From contig NZ_JABBFZ010000004.1 in the NCBI RefSeq assembly GCF_012927125.1, forward strand, positions 362,477-426,476: DNA of 64,000 bases, written 5' to 3'. Shown in pieces: positions 9,836 to 22,985 of this stretch (the stretch's first letter is position 1; each line of letters starts with the position of its first letter). Below the pieces are notes generated by a model. That model did not search any database, was not told where the DNA came from, and saw only the letters and a program-made list of their open reading frames with translations. A program made the translations under genes and the position numbers. The DNA comes from Paraburkholderia antibiotica. GTDB taxonomy: Bacteria; Pseudomonadota; Gammaproteobacteria; Burkholderiales; Burkholderiaceae.

Positions 9836-11482
9836 TTATTTCAACTGATAGGCCGGGTCCATCAACAACGCTTGCAGGTAGGCGCTCGCGCTCGAATCGG
9901 TGGCGATCGCATCGACCGGCGTGAACGGCAGGACCGCGTGCTGCAACTGCAATTCGACCGACAGTCCCGGCTTCGCGGCCGGCGACGTGCCGTAATGCGC
10001 GAGCCAGTCCGCGATGTCGAAGCGTACGCCACCCTGCCCGGCGCGCGCCATTGCGTGCTGCGGCACGACGCGCGATTGACCCGCGGCTGACGCTGAAACC
10101 GGGGCCGCCTGCGCCACGCCCATCATCGTCTTGCCGCTCGCCGGACCACTCATGCGCATCGGCTTCGCACGCTCGGTCGCGCGAAACAGTTGCTCAACGA
10201 ATTGCTTGCGCGCGAGCAACGTCGAGCTATTGATCCACGTCGTGCCGCCCGGCCATCCTTTGACGTTCGGCGGATAGAACAGGTTCTCGCCGAGCGCGCG
10301 AATCTGCGCGACAAAATGCGCGGTATCGTCGTAGTCGACCTCGAACGCACGCAGCGTACCGACCACGAACTCGATCGGCGACTTCACCAGCACGCCGCGA
10401 TTGTCGTCGCGCCAGAATGCGTCGCTCAGCAACAGTCCGCGCAACGCGACCTTGATGTCGTAGCGGCTCGCGCGAAACTGCCCGGCGATCGCTTCGATGC
10501 GCGCCGGCTCCGGCGTGTCGGACACGAACTCGTGCCACAGTTTCGTCGTGACGAAGCTCGCCGTTTCGGGCCGCGCGAGCAGGAGATCGAGCACCTGATC
10601 GCCATCGAACGGGCCGGTCTGGCCGAGCACGGTCTTCTCGCCGTCGTCGTGCCGATTGGCGAGCCACGTGTAGGCAAGCGTATCGGGATCGAGACTCCAA
10701 CCGGTATAAGCACGGGCGGCCTCCCCGACGTCGCGCTGCGTATAGTGCCCCTCGCCGAGCGTGAACAGCTCCATCACCTCGCGCGCGAAATTTTCGTTCG
10801 GCCGGCCTTTGCGATTGCTCGCGCCGTCGAGGTATTGCAGCATCGCCGGATCTTTCGCGACGTCATGCAATAGCTCGCCGAAATGATTGAGCGCATGACG
10901 ACGCAACAGCAGGTTTTGCCGCGCCATCAATTGCGGATAAGGGACCTTGTCCTGCGCCGACGTGAAGTGGTTATGCCAGAAAAGCGTCATGCGTTCGGTG
11001 AGCGGCGACGGGCCAGTCAACATCTCGCGCACCCACCATGCGCGTAATAGTTCGTAATGCTCTCCACGCCGCTTCTGTTGCTCACGACGCTGATCTTCGG
11101 TCCACGCATTGCGTTCGGCGCGCGTCGGAATTGGCTCGATGATCCACTCGGGCGGCGGCAAGACGGCCTCGGTGCGCGCGGACGCGAGCACTTCGGCGAC
11201 GGCCTGTGCGCGCGTGAGTCCTGTGTAGTGCGCGAGCTCGGTGTTGCTGGGCGCGAAGCCGATGCGGGTGAGGAAAAAGCGGGCGTCGTCGATATCGAGA
11301 ATGCTTTGCCCGCTTTCCGCGATGCGCAGATCCGTCGATGCCGCGCGGTGCCCGACATGCGTCGCTTGCGGCGTGCGTTGCGCGGCGAACGTGGCCTTCG
11401 AGGCTACGCTCGACACCGCTGCCGCGCTCGCGCCAGCCAGCGACCACAGGCCTTCTGGAAGACGTCGAAGATGTTTCGTCAT
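9836..11482 (-). CDS. DUF1800-family protein, partner of DUF1501
   Basis: 548 residues. Typical DUF1800 features are ARFFLTRIGFAPS near residue 65, LFWHNHFTSAQDKV, NENFAREVMELFTLGEGHY and the C-terminal NVKGWPGGTTWINSSTLLARKQF. The N-terminal ~35 residues are basic, then alanine-rich, so export is possible but the signal is less clear than in its partner. The biochemical role of the family is unknown. It lies directly upstream of the DUF1501 gene, and a short secreted protein gene precedes it by ~270 bases. Confidence 0.88.
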   Translation of the reverse strand: MTKHLRRLPEGLWSLAGASAAAVSSVASKATFAAQRTPQATHVGHRAASTDLRIAESGQSILDIDDARFFLTRIGFAPSNTELAHYTGLTRAQAVAEVLASARTEAVLPPPEWIIEPIPTRAERNAWTEDQRREQQKRRGEHYELLRAWWVREMLTGPSPLTERMTLFWHNHFTSAQDKVPYPQLMARQNLLLRRHALNHFGELLHDVAKDPAMLQYLDGASNRKGRPNENFAREVMELFTLGEGHYTQRDVGEAARAYTGWSLDPDTLAYTWLANRHDDGEKTVLGQTGPFDGDQVLDLLLARPETASFVTTKLWHEFVSDTPEPARIEAIAGQFRASRYDIKVALRGLLLSDAFWRDDNRGVLVKSPIEFVVGTLRAFEVDYDDTAHFVAQIRALGENLFYPPNVKGWPGGTTWINSSTLLARKQFVEQLFRATERAKPMRMSGPASGKTMMGVAQAAPVSASAAGQSRVVPQHAMARAGQGGVRFDIADWLAHYGTSPAAKPGLSVELQLQHAVLPFTPVDAIATDSSASAYLQALLMDPAYQLK

Positions 11483-11749
11483 CGCTGATCCGGGTTTTCA
11501 CGATGTCGCAAATAGAAACGCCGTACGGATTGAAATGCACGACGGAAGGCGCAACAAAAATGCGCCGATGTTTTCGACACAACGGAACAGCGGATGCACA
11601 AGTTGACGCCGAAGATGCAACAGGAATTTTCACGCAATGCGCGTGATGGAGGAAACAGCGATGAAAAGCAGAGCGAAGCGGAAAAGCGGAGAATGACGCG
11701 AGATCGTCTTCGAGCCCCGGCGCCTGTTTCCGCGCCAGCACCAGCGCGC

Positions 11750-12076
11750 TTAGCGCTTGTACAGCTCGCGCACTGCGTCTTCGATATGTTGCCGCAGGAG
11801 CCGGCGCTCTTCGGGCGTCATATGCCCGTCGCGGCGACGTTGATCGAGATCGGGGGGAACTGCGGTACGCAGGATCGCGTCAGAAGCAGGATGATCGATG
11901 CCGGGGTTGTGGCGATTCGCACGGCCGTTGCCGGATCGGGACGCGCGCTCGCTCGCCGCTCTTTCGGCGGGCGGCTGCGCATGGGCGAACGTCGGACCCA
12001 ATGAGCCTGCGAGCGTACCGGCTACCGCCAGTGCAATCACACTCAGGCGCACATTCGGCCAAACCCCTCCCTTCAT
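11750..12076 (-). CDS. Small secreted protein, unknown function
   Basis: 108 residues from MKGGVWPNVRLS (the start just after an AACA/GGGAA leader; the frame extends 8 codons further). A Sec signal peptide is evident: a basic start, hydrophobic VIALAVAGTLAGSLGP and cleavage near AHA-QP. The mature part is polar and arginine-rich with a C-terminal helical stretch (TPEERRLLRQHIEDAVRELY), resembling small periplasmic proteins. No family is recognised. It is on the same strand as the DUF1800/DUF1501 pair and could be part of that unit, but a 267-base gap separates them. Confidence 0.6.
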   Translation of the reverse strand: MKGGVWPNVRLSVIALAVAGTLAGSLGPTFAHAQPPAERAASERASRSGNGRANRHNPGIDHPASDAILRTAVPPDLDQRRRDGHMTPEERRLLRQHIEDAVRELYKR

Positions 12077-12302
12077 GTTGTTCCCTTCGTGGCGCGGCAA
12101 CCGGCTACCTCAGATGCGTATAAAACCCCGGTAACAGCCGGGTACGAGAGTTTTGTCGAGTGAAGTATCCACCGAACAGCCGCATTCAGTAAAGGAGTCT
12201 AAACGCGCATACTTTACGCCGCGCCACACTGCGGGTAAATTTTGTAACTGACTGTAACCCCTGAAATAGGGTAACCGCGCACCACTTTCTAATCGCGCTA
12301 AG

Positions 12303-13037
12303 ATGCCGACCATGGAAACCAAAAACCCTTCGAAAATCCTCGTCGTCGACGACGATCCACGCCTGCGTGATCTGCTGCGCCGTTACCTCGGCGAACAGGG
12401 CTTCAACGTCTACGTCGCCGAAAACGCGCCGTCCATGAACAAGCTCTGGGTGCGCGAGCGCTTCGATCTGCTCGTGCTCGATCTGATGCTGCCGGGCGAG
12501 GACGGCCTGTCGATCTGCCGCCGCCTGCGCGGCAGCAACGACCGCACGCCGATCATCATGCTGACGGCCAAGGGTGAGGACGTCGATCGCATCGTCGGCC
12601 TCGAAATGGGCGCCGACGACTATCTGCCCAAGCCGTTCAATCCGCGCGAACTGGTCGCGCGGATTCACGCGGTGCTGCGCCGTCAGTCGCCGTCCGAATT
12701 GCCGGGCGCGCCGTCGGAAACCACCGAGGTGTTCGAATTCGGCGAATTTGCGCTGAATCTCGCCACTCGCACGCTCACCAAGGCCGGCCAGGAAATTCCG
12801 CTCACCACCGGCGAATTCTCGGTGCTGAAGGTGTTCGCGCGTCATCCGCGTCAGCCGCTGTCGCGCGAAAAGCTGATGGAGCTTGCGCGCGGCCGCGAAT
12901 ACGAGGTGTTCGACCGCAGCCTCGACGTGCAGATCTCGCGTCTGCGCAAGCTGATCGAACCCGATCCGGGCAGCCCGCGCTTCATTCAGACCGTGTGGGG
13001 TCTCGGCTACGTCTTCATCCCCGACGGTGCAGCCTAA
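12303..13037 (+). CDS. ompR: OmpR-type response regulator
   Basis: 244 residues. A receiver domain (residues ~10-125) has the acidic pocket VVDDD and phospho-acceptor Asp60 (LLVLDLMLPGEDG). It is followed by a winged-helix OmpR/PhoB DNA-binding domain (~145-240) ending in FIQTVWGLGYVFIP. Start may be this ATG or the Met three codons later (METKNPSK). Family knowledge: EnvZ phosphorylates OmpR, which controls porin and envelope genes with osmolarity. The cognate kinase gene follows after a 211-base gap, longer than usual for this pair, and I see no terminator in the gap. Confidence 0.93.
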   Translation: MPTMETKNPSKILVVDDDPRLRDLLRRYLGEQGFNVYVAENAPSMNKLWVRERFDLLVLDLMLPGEDGLSICRRLRGSNDRTPIIMLTAKGEDVDRIVGLEMGADDYLPKPFNPRELVARIHAVLRRQSPSELPGAPSETTEVFEFGEFALNLATRTLTKAGQEIPLTTGEFSVLKVFARHPRQPLSREKLMELARGREYEVFDRSLDVQISRLRKLIEPDPGSPRFIQTVWGLGYVFIPDGAA

Positions 13038-13248
13038 GCCTGCGCCCCGCGTAAATGTCGACCAAGGTGGGCGCTTTAGCGCCTACTCTGGTCCAATGCG
13101 CTTCGTCGCGGTCGATCGGAGCCGGCACTTGAACCGTCGGCCTGAGTGCGCGCTTCAACTTCAGCGCGTTACATGGGCCCCAGACAAAGCACCGACTCCG
13201 GTCCAATCCAAAATAGTTGCCGTTTTTGACTTCTCATAAGAAGGGTCC

Positions 13249-14598
13249 ATGCGGATCGACCGGCGCCTCCTGACGCTCGCGTTCGGCGGCCTTTTCTGGC
13301 GGACTTTTCTGCTGATCGCACTGTTGATCGCAGTCAGTCTCGCCGCGTGGTTCCAGAGCTTTCGCGTGATCGAACGGGAGCCGCGCGCGCAGCGCGTGGC
13401 GCTGCAGCTCGTCGCGATCGTCAAGCTCACGCGCACCGCACTCCTCTATTCCGATCCCGACCTGCGGCGCGCGCTGCTGCAGGATCTGGAGAGCAATGAA
13501 GGGGTGCGCGTGTACCCACGCGAAGCCACCGACAAATACAAACTCCAGCCCGACGAATCGCTGAATCGGCTGATCGAGCACGACATCCGCGGCCGTCTCG
13601 GCGACGACACGGTGATCGCGCAGAGCGTGAACGACATCAACGGCGTGTGGATCAGCTTCAAGATCGACGACGACGATTACTGGGTCGCGCTCGACCGCGA
13701 TCAGCTCGACAACGCGACCGGTCTGCAATGGGCCGGCTGGGGCGTGTTCGCGCTCGCGCTGTCGCTGTTCGGCGCGGCTTTCATCACGAGTCTGGTGAAC
13801 CGGCCATTCGCGCGACTCGCGATGGCCGCGCGCCGGGTCGGCTCCGGGCAGTCGCCGGAGCCGTTGCCCGAGCGCGGCATGGGCGTCGCCGCCGAAACCA
13901 ACCGCAGCTTCAACCAGATGGTGCGCGACCTCGAACAGCTCGAGGCCGACCGCGCACTGATGCTCGCGGGCATCTCGCACGATCTGCGCACGCCGCTCGC
14001 GCGGCTGCGGCTCGAAACCGAAATGAGCCCGTCCGACCAGGCCACCAAGGACGCGATGGTCGACGACATCGAGCAGATGGACATGATCATCGGCCGCTTC
14101 CTCGACTACGCACGCCCGGTGCAGCGCGTGCCGGAGCCGGTCGACCTGTCGGTGATCGCGGGCGAACTCGCCGCGCGCATGCAAAGCGAGGACAGCATGC
14201 GGCTGATCACGCGGCTCGCGCCGTCGGCGGTGATCGAGGCCGACGAAACCGACATGCGGCGCGTGGTCGGCAATCTGCTCGAGAACGCGCGCAAGTATGG
14301 CCTGAGCGACGGCGACGGCGTGCCGCACGTGATTCTCGAGACGCGCGTGTCGCATTCGCGCGTCGAGCTTTCGGTGGTCGACGAAGGACCGGGCATTCCC
14401 GAAGACCAGCTTGCGCTCGTCACGCGGCCGTTCTATCGCGTGAATTCGGCGCGTACCCAGGCCAACGGCACGGGCCTCGGCATGGCGATCGTGCAGCGGC
14501 TCGTCGCGCGTTATCGCGGCGCGCTGCGTCTGCGCAACCGCTCGCCCGGCCCCGGCCTCGAAGTCACGATCGAGTTTCCGCTCGCGAAAGGGACCTGA
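13249..14598 (+). CDS. envZ: EnvZ-type sensor histidine kinase
   Basis: 449 residues. Membrane segment 1 is around residues 18-36, a ~120-residue periplasmic loop follows, and membrane segment 2 is at ~161-183, then HAMP. The HisKA domain has phospho-acceptor His244 (GISHDLRTPLARLR). The ATPase domain has the N box (NLLENARKYG), G1 (DEGPGIPEDQ) and G2 (GTGLGMAIV). The sensor pairs with the OmpR-like regulator encoded just upstream. A SD-like AGAAGGG precedes the ATG. Confidence 0.92.
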   Translation: MRIDRRLLTLAFGGLFWRTFLLIALLIAVSLAAWFQSFRVIEREPRAQRVALQLVAIVKLTRTALLYSDPDLRRALLQDLESNEGVRVYPREATDKYKLQPDESLNRLIEHDIRGRLGDDTVIAQSVNDINGVWISFKIDDDDYWVALDRDQLDNATGLQWAGWGVFALALSLFGAAFITSLVNRPFARLAMAARRVGSGQSPEPLPERGMGVAAETNRSFNQMVRDLEQLEADRALMLAGISHDLRTPLARLRLETEMSPSDQATKDAMVDDIEQMDMIIGRFLDYARPVQRVPEPVDLSVIAGELAARMQSEDSMRLITRLAPSAVIEADETDMRRVVGNLLENARKYGLSDGDGVPHVILETRVSHSRVELSVVDEGPGIPEDQLALVTRPFYRVNSARTQANGTGLGMAIVQRLVARYRGALRLRNRSPGPGLEVTIEFPLAKGT

Positions 14599-14673
14599 CG
14601 TCACCTGCGCCGAACCGATTACGAACACTGAGCGTCGATCCTGCCGTTTTCCGCTTGACGAAGGAGCACCCGC

Positions 14674-15222
14674 ATGAAAACCGTTGGCGACAAGCTCGAA
14701 GCGTTCACCGTCACCGCCGCGAAGCCCGGCTTCAATCACCACGAGGAGCACGGCGTCTCGGCATTCGAGGACATCACCGAGCAGTCGTTTCCGGGCAAGT
14801 GGAAAATCATCTACTTTTATCCGAAGGACTTTTCCCTCGTCTGCCCGACGGAGATCGTCGAGTTCAGCAAGCTCGTGAAGGAATTCGAAGACCGCGAAGC
14901 GGTGCTGCTCGGCGGCAGCGTCGATAACGAATTCGTCAAGCTCGCGTGGCGCCGCGAGCAGAAGGAACTCGACAGGCTCAACCACTACTCGTTCGGCGAC
15001 GTGAAAGGCGAGCTGATCGACCAGCTCGGCGTGCGCGACCAGGAAGCCGGCGTCGCCTTGCGCGCGACCTTTATCGTCGATCCGGACAACACGATCCAGC
15101 ACGTGTCGGTGAACAATCTGAACGTCGGGCGCAATGCGCAGGAGGTGTTGCGGATTCTCGACGGCCTGCTGACGGACGGGCTGTGTCCGAGCAACCGCTC
15201 GCTCGGCGGCGCGACGCTTTGA
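14674..15222 (+). CDS. AhpC-type peroxiredoxin
   Basis: 182 residues. The peroxidatic Cys is in the FSLVCPTE motif (~residue 56) and a C-terminal resolving Cys is in GLCPSNR, so this is a typical 2-Cys peroxiredoxin of the AhpC group that resembles the actinobacterial type. It reduces hydrogen peroxide and alkyl hydroperoxides. A SD GAAGGAG precedes the ATG. Relatives are often followed by ahpD (the reductant), but here only a terminator and convergent ispF follow, so its electron donor is not encoded nearby. It starts 75 bases after envZ, on the same strand. Confidence 0.9.
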   Translation: MKTVGDKLEAFTVTAAKPGFNHHEEHGVSAFEDITEQSFPGKWKIIYFYPKDFSLVCPTEIVEFSKLVKEFEDREAVLLGGSVDNEFVKLAWRREQKELDRLNHYSFGDVKGELIDQLGVRDQEAGVALRATFIVDPDNTIQHVSVNNLNVGRNAQEVLRILDGLLTDGLCPSNRSLGGATL

Positions 15223-15265
15223 GGGTGCGGTAAGACGGCGGCTTTGGTGCCACCAGACATGAATG

Positions 15266-15304
15266 AAAAAAAGCCCGCGAGCTTCGATGAAGCCGCGGGC
15301 TTTT
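15266..15304. terminator. Bidirectional terminator between peroxiredoxin and ispF
   Basis: A stem of gcccgcg with cgcgggc (15273-15279 with 15294-15300) and a second inner stem gcttc/gaagc is flanked by A7 on the left and T4 on the right. It lies between two convergent genes. Confidence 0.85.
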
Positions 15305-15346
15305 ATATTGAGCGTCCCTCCCGATGAAGGCCGGGAGCGAATACGC

Positions 15347-15826
15347 TCAGTTCCTGACCAGCAGCACCGCGGCCTGCGCCTCGATGCCCTCGCCACGGCC
15401 GAGGTAGCCGAGCTTCTCGTTGGTCTTCGCCTTAACGTTCACGCGGTCGATCGGCAGACCAAGATCCGCCGCGATATTCGCGCGCATCCCTTCGATATGC
15501 GGCGCGAGTTTCGGCGCCTGCGCGACCACGCTGCTATCGACGTTGCCAATCGAAAAACCCGCCGCCTTCACCCGCGCGACGCACTCGCGCAGCAGCACGC
15601 GGCTGTCGGCACCCGCGAACTTCGCGTCGGTATCCGAGAAATGACGGCCGATGTCGCCCAATGCCGCCGCGCCGAACAGCGCATCGGTGATCGCGTGCAG
15701 CAGCACGTCCGCGTCCGAATGGCCGAGCAGCCCGCGCTCGTACGGAATCGTCACGCCACCGATAATCAACGGACGTCCCGGCACCAGCGCGTGTACGTCG
15801 TAGCCCTGCCCAATTCTGAAATCCAT
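15347..15826 (-). CDS. ispF: 2-C-methyl-D-erythritol 2,4-cyclodiphosphate synthase
   Basis: 159 residues from [14 protein letters not shown], the family's standard start; the open frame extends 23 codons upstream but that part is not IspF-like. Metal-binding residues are seen in GYDVH and in [14 protein letters not shown]. IspF cyclises CDP-ME-2-phosphate in the MEP isoprenoid pathway. ispD lies just upstream on the same strand (152-base gap), the usual betaproteobacterial arrangement as separate genes rather than a fusion. Confidence 0.96.
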   Translation of the reverse strand: MDFRIGQGYDVHALVPGRPLIIGGVTIPYERGLLGHSDADVLLHAITDALFGAAALGDIGRHFSDTDAKFAGADSRVLLRECVARVKAAGFSIGNVDSSVVAQAPKLAPHIEGMRANIAADLGLPIDRVNVKAKTNEKLGYLGRGEGIEAQAAVLLVRN

Positions 15827-15978
15827 TTGCGTCACGTCCTCAAGTCCTGAAGCTCTTAAAGCTGAAAAAGTGCTGCGTCGGCGCGGCGGATTCACGCACC
15901 GACCTTGAAAGCATCGCGGTGCCCTCGCGCCAGGCCGCGCCCGATGCCGCGTCGCGGCCTAACCCAATCCCCAACCGG

Positions 15979-16692
15979 TCACGAAGCCGCCGGTCGGCTC
16001 AGAATCGCGTCGGCCAGATCGAAGTCTTCGGGATAGGTCACCTTGAAATTGCGCAGACTGCCCTGCACGAGCTTCGGCGCATACCCCGCCCATTCGATCG
16101 CGCTCGCTTCGTCGGTCAGATCGTGACCGTCGGCCTGCGCGCGCAGGATCGCGTCGCGCAACATGCCGATGCGGAACATCTGCGGTGTCTGTGCCTGCCA
16201 CAAGCCGTCGCGCGCCTCGGTACGGGCGATCCGGCCATCGGCGGACGCGGCGTCGATGCGCTTGAGCGTATCGGCAACCGGCAGCGCCATGATGCCGCCG
16301 ACCGCGTCGTCCTTCAGCGACACGATCAGCGTGCGGATCAGCGCCGGCGTGATGCCGGGCCGCGCGGCGTCGTGCACGAGCACCCAGTCGTCGTCGTGCG
16401 CGCCGAATTCGGCGAGCGCATGCAGACCGTTGAGCACCGACGCCTGGCGCGACGCGCCGCCTTCGCGGCGCACCGCAAAGCGCAGACCGCCGAAGCGGCG
16501 GGCGTCGAAGTGCTGGTCGTCGGGCGCGATCACGACGAGCGTTTGCGCGAATTCGCTGCACGCATCGAACGCGGCGAGCGAGTAATGCAGCATGTCGCGG
16601 CCGGCGACAGTGCGGTATTGCTTGGGCATCGCGGCACCGGAACGGCTGCCGGTGCCTGCGCACGGAATCAGGGCGAAGAGACGGGAAGTCAC
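15979..16692 (-). CDS. ispD: 2-C-methyl-D-erythritol 4-phosphate cytidylyltransferase
   Basis: 237 residues if started at GTG 16692 ([19 protein letters not shown]). The frame continues 24 codons upstream without an ATG closer to the homologous start, so a GTG start is the best choice. The nucleotide-binding motif [15 protein letters not shown] at the N-terminus and VHDAARPG identify IspD, which couples CTP to MEP. It precedes ispF on the minus strand; mfd starts 122 bases away in the other direction, so the gap must hold divergent promoters. Confidence 0.95.
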   Translation of the reverse strand: MTSRLFALIPCAGTGSRSGAAMPKQYRTVAGRDMLHYSLAAFDACSEFAQTLVVIAPDDQHFDARRFGGLRFAVRREGGASRQASVLNGLHALAEFGAHDDDWVLVHDAARPGITPALIRTLIVSLKDDAVGGIMALPVADTLKRIDAASADGRIARTEARDGLWQAQTPQMFRIGMLRDAILRAQADGHDLTDEASAIEWAGYAPKLVQGSLRNFKVTYPEDFDLADAILSRPAAS

Positions 16693-16814
16693 GAGTGCGG
16701 ATGCCGCCAGGTCAAAGTAAAGCACGGATTTTATAATAGGTCCTTCGCATCTACGCCCGCACACGCGTAAACTTGCCGGTCACGTGTGAGCCCGAGCCGC
16801 TTTTTCTCCCCCCT

Positions 16815-20297
<3,483 letters not shown>

Positions 20298-20348
20298 GCG
20301 TGCGCTGACGTGCGTTGAGCGCTGGTTGAACATTCACGTCGTGAGAAG

Positions 20349-20377
20349 AAAAAACGGGGGGACGTCCCCCGTTTTTT
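20349..20377 (+). terminator. Intrinsic terminator after mfd
   Basis: A short GC stem (cggggggac / gtcccccg) flanked by A-rich sequence on the left and six T on the right lies 52 bases after the mfd stop. Confidence 0.88.
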
Positions 20378-20479
20378 ACGTCGATGCTGCGCTGCGCCAA
20401 CGCGACGACGGCTTTCGAACGCCTTTATCGGCATTCATTTTGGGATATGATCGATGGACTCAAATGCCGGAGTCCAGTC

Positions 20480-21718
20480 ATGTCTCATGCCGCTGAAACA
20501 GCGCAATCCTCACAATCGTCTCCTGCCGCTTCGGCCGCTTCCGCTGCCTCGCCTGCTTCCCTTCCGTGGGTCACGCGTCTCGTGTCGATGGACACGGTGA
20601 GCCGCAATCCGAATCTCGGTCTGATCGAAACCGTGCGCGACGAGCTCCGCACGCTCGGTATCGACGCGACGCTCACGCACGGCAACGGCGGCAAATGGGC
20701 GAACCTGTTCGCGACGATTCCCGCGCACGACGGCGAGACCAACGGCGGCGTCGTGCTGTCGGGTCACACGGACGTCGTGCCGGTCGACGGCCAGCAATGG
20801 GACAGCGATCCGTTCAAGCCCGAAATTCGCGGCGACAAGCTCTATGGCCGCGGCACCTGCGACATGAAAGGCTTCATCGGCGCGGCGCTCTCGCTCGTGC
20901 CCAACATGCAGCGCGCGAAGCTCGCGAAGCCGATTCACTTCGCGCTGTCGTTCGACGAGGAAATCGGCTGCGTCGGCGCCCCGCTTCTGATCGCCGATCT
21001 GATGAAGCGCGGCGTGAAGCCGGACGGCTGCATCGTCGGCGAGCCGACCAGCATGCGCCCGATCATCGCGCACAAGGGCATCAACACGTATCAGTGCTGC
21101 GTGCGCGGCCAGGCCGCGCATTCGTCGCTGACGCCGAAGGGCCTGAACGCGATCGAATATGCGGCGCGCCTGATCTGCTACATCCGCGACATGGCCGATC
21201 AGTTCCGCGAGCAGGGCCCGTTCGACCAACTCTACGACGTGCCGTTCAGCACCGCGCAGACCAGCACGATCGTGGGCGGCAACGCGATCAACACGGTGCC
21301 GGCCGAGTGCCAGTTCCAGTTCGAATTCCGCAATCTGCCGACGCTCGATCCCGAGCAGATCTTCGCGCGCATCGATACCTACGCGCGCGAAACGCTGCTG
21401 CCGAAAATGCAGCGCGAGCATCCGTCGGCCGCGATCGAGTTCACGAAAATCGCCGCGGCGCCCGGCCTCGATGCGTCCGAACAGGCGGCGATCACGCAAC
21501 TCGTGCGCGCGCTGACCGCCGATCAGGACAAGCGCAAGGTCGCGTACGGCACCGAGGCGGGCCTGTTCGCGAACGCGGGCATTCCGAGCATCGTCTGCGG
21601 TCCCGGCGACATCCAGCAGGCCCACAAGCCGAACGAATTCGTCGCGCTCGATCAGCTGGTGCAGTGCGAACGGTTCCTGCAGAAATTCATCCACAGCATG
21701 TCGGTCGAGGCTGCCTGA
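20480..21718 (+). CDS. argE: Acetylornithine deacetylase (M20 family)
   Basis: 412 residues from MSHAAETAQS; the first ~25 residues are Ala/Ser-rich and then homology starts at LPWVTRLVSMDTVS. Metal-binding and catalytic motifs are SGHTDVVPVDGQQW (His, Asp), GTCDMKGFIG (Asp) and DEEIGCVGA (Glu-Glu). It removes the acetyl group from N-acetylornithine in arginine synthesis. The dimerisation domain (GINTYQCCVRGQAAHSS) is intact. It lies 118 bases upstream of a threonine-dehydratase-like gene on the same strand, with no obvious functional link. Confidence 0.92.
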   Translation: MSHAAETAQSSQSSPAASAASAASPASLPWVTRLVSMDTVSRNPNLGLIETVRDELRTLGIDATLTHGNGGKWANLFATIPAHDGETNGGVVLSGHTDVVPVDGQQWDSDPFKPEIRGDKLYGRGTCDMKGFIGAALSLVPNMQRAKLAKPIHFALSFDEEIGCVGAPLLIADLMKRGVKPDGCIVGEPTSMRPIIAHKGINTYQCCVRGQAAHSSLTPKGLNAIEYAARLICYIRDMADQFREQGPFDQLYDVPFSTAQTSTIVGGNAINTVPAECQFQFEFRNLPTLDPEQIFARIDTYARETLLPKMQREHPSAAIEFTKIAAAPGLDASEQAAITQLVRALTADQDKRKVAYGTEAGLFANAGIPSIVCGPGDIQQAHKPNEFVALDQLVQCERFLQKFIHSMSVEAA

Positions 21719-21836
21719 CCTCGATGCGGGCGCGTTGCGGCCGCGGGCCGATCTTGTTGCGGCGGCGCGCAGCCGCATTGAAACTGCGCGCCGCGAAACG
21801 GGTCTCATCGATATCGACGACGTCGGAGCGACCGCC

Positions 21837-22871
21837 ATGTCAAGCGCCATGCCGCAGCACACGGACCACACGATCGACGGCGAGCCGATCCCCACCCTCG
21901 ACGACATCGCCGCGCAGCACTTCGCGCTGACGCCATGGGTCGCGCGCACGCCGGTGTTCGACCGACCCGGTTTTGCGTCGCTGCAGGACACGGTGGTGAA
22001 TTTCAAGTTCGAGCTGTTGCAGGCGGGCGGCAGCTTCAAGGCACGCGGCGCGTTCACCAATCTGCTCGCGCTCGACGACGCGCAAAAAAGCGCGGGCGTC
22101 ACCTGCGTGTCGGGCGGCAATCACGCAGTCGCGGTCGCCTACGCGGCGAAACGGCTCGGCATCGGCGCGAAGGTCGTGCTGTTCAGCGCGGCCAATCCGG
22201 CGCGCGTCGCGCTATGCCGCGAATACGGCGCCGACATCGTCTACGCGGAAAATCTCGCCGAAGCATTCGAACTGGTCCGCCGCATCGAGGCCGAGGAAGG
22301 CCGCTATTTCGTGCATCCGTTCAACGGCTATCGCACCGTGCTCGGCTCGGCCACGCTCGGCTACGAATGGGCGACGCAAACGCCCGACCTCGAAGCGGTG
22401 ATCGTGCCGATCGGCGGCGGCGGGCTCGCGGCCGGCGTCTCCACCGCGCTGCGGCTCGCGAATCCGAATCTGCACGTGTATGGTGTCGAACCCGAAGGCT
22501 CGGACGTGATGAGCAGGAGCTTCGCGGCCAACCATACGATCAGGATGGGCCCGATGCACAGCATCGCCGATTCGCTGATGTCGCCGCATACCGAGCAGTA
22601 CAGCTACGAGTTGTGCCGCCGTCATATCGACCGGCTCGTCACCGTCTCCGACGATCAGTTGCGCGAAGCGATGCTGATTCTGTTCGAACAACTGAAGCTT
22701 GCCGTCGAGCCCGCCTGCGCGGCCGCCACCGCCGCGCTGCTCGGTCCGTTGCGCGAGCCTCTGCAAGGACAGCGCGTCGGCGTCCTGCTGTGCGGCACCA
22801 ATACCGACCCGGTCAGTTTTGCCGCGCATCTGGAGCGCGCGCGTCATAGCGAGTCACAGTTTCCGCGCTAG
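21837..22871 (+). CDS. PLP-dependent threonine/serine dehydratase family enzyme
   Basis: 344 residues from MSSAMPQHTD. The PLP-binding Lys is in GGSFKARGAF (~residue 65), the phosphate loop is PIGGGGLAAG and a C-terminal NTDP motif is present. This is fold-type II, of the catabolic threonine dehydratase (TdcB) or serine racemase kind; it lacks the C-terminal ACT regulatory domain of biosynthetic IlvA. The probable reaction is threonine or serine to 2-oxo acid plus ammonia. The frame extends 34 codons upstream; the later ATG fits the family better. Exact substrate cannot be decided from sequence. Confidence 0.85.
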   Translation: MSSAMPQHTDHTIDGEPIPTLDDIAAQHFALTPWVARTPVFDRPGFASLQDTVVNFKFELLQAGGSFKARGAFTNLLALDDAQKSAGVTCVSGGNHAVAVAYAAKRLGIGAKVVLFSAANPARVALCREYGADIVYAENLAEAFELVRRIEAEEGRYFVHPFNGYRTVLGSATLGYEWATQTPDLEAVIVPIGGGGLAAGVSTALRLANPNLHVYGVEPEGSDVMSRSFAANHTIRMGPMHSIADSLMSPHTEQYSYELCRRHIDRLVTVSDDQLREAMLILFEQLKLAVEPACAAATAALLGPLREPLQGQRVGVLLCGTNTDPVSFAAHLERARHSESQFPR

Positions 22872-22985
22872 CTTTCCTCGCCGGCAACGCGCGCGAAATA
22901 CCTGCGTTGCATTGGGGCTAAAACACTAGCCTATCCGCTTCAGATTGGTATTATTCGGCTATTCATATCTGGGGAGGTATTTTGT

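Noticed and set aside
13234..15396. A 720-codon open frame on the minus strand
   Set aside because: Antisense to the EnvZ kinase and the peroxiredoxin genes; its sequence is biased and motif-free.
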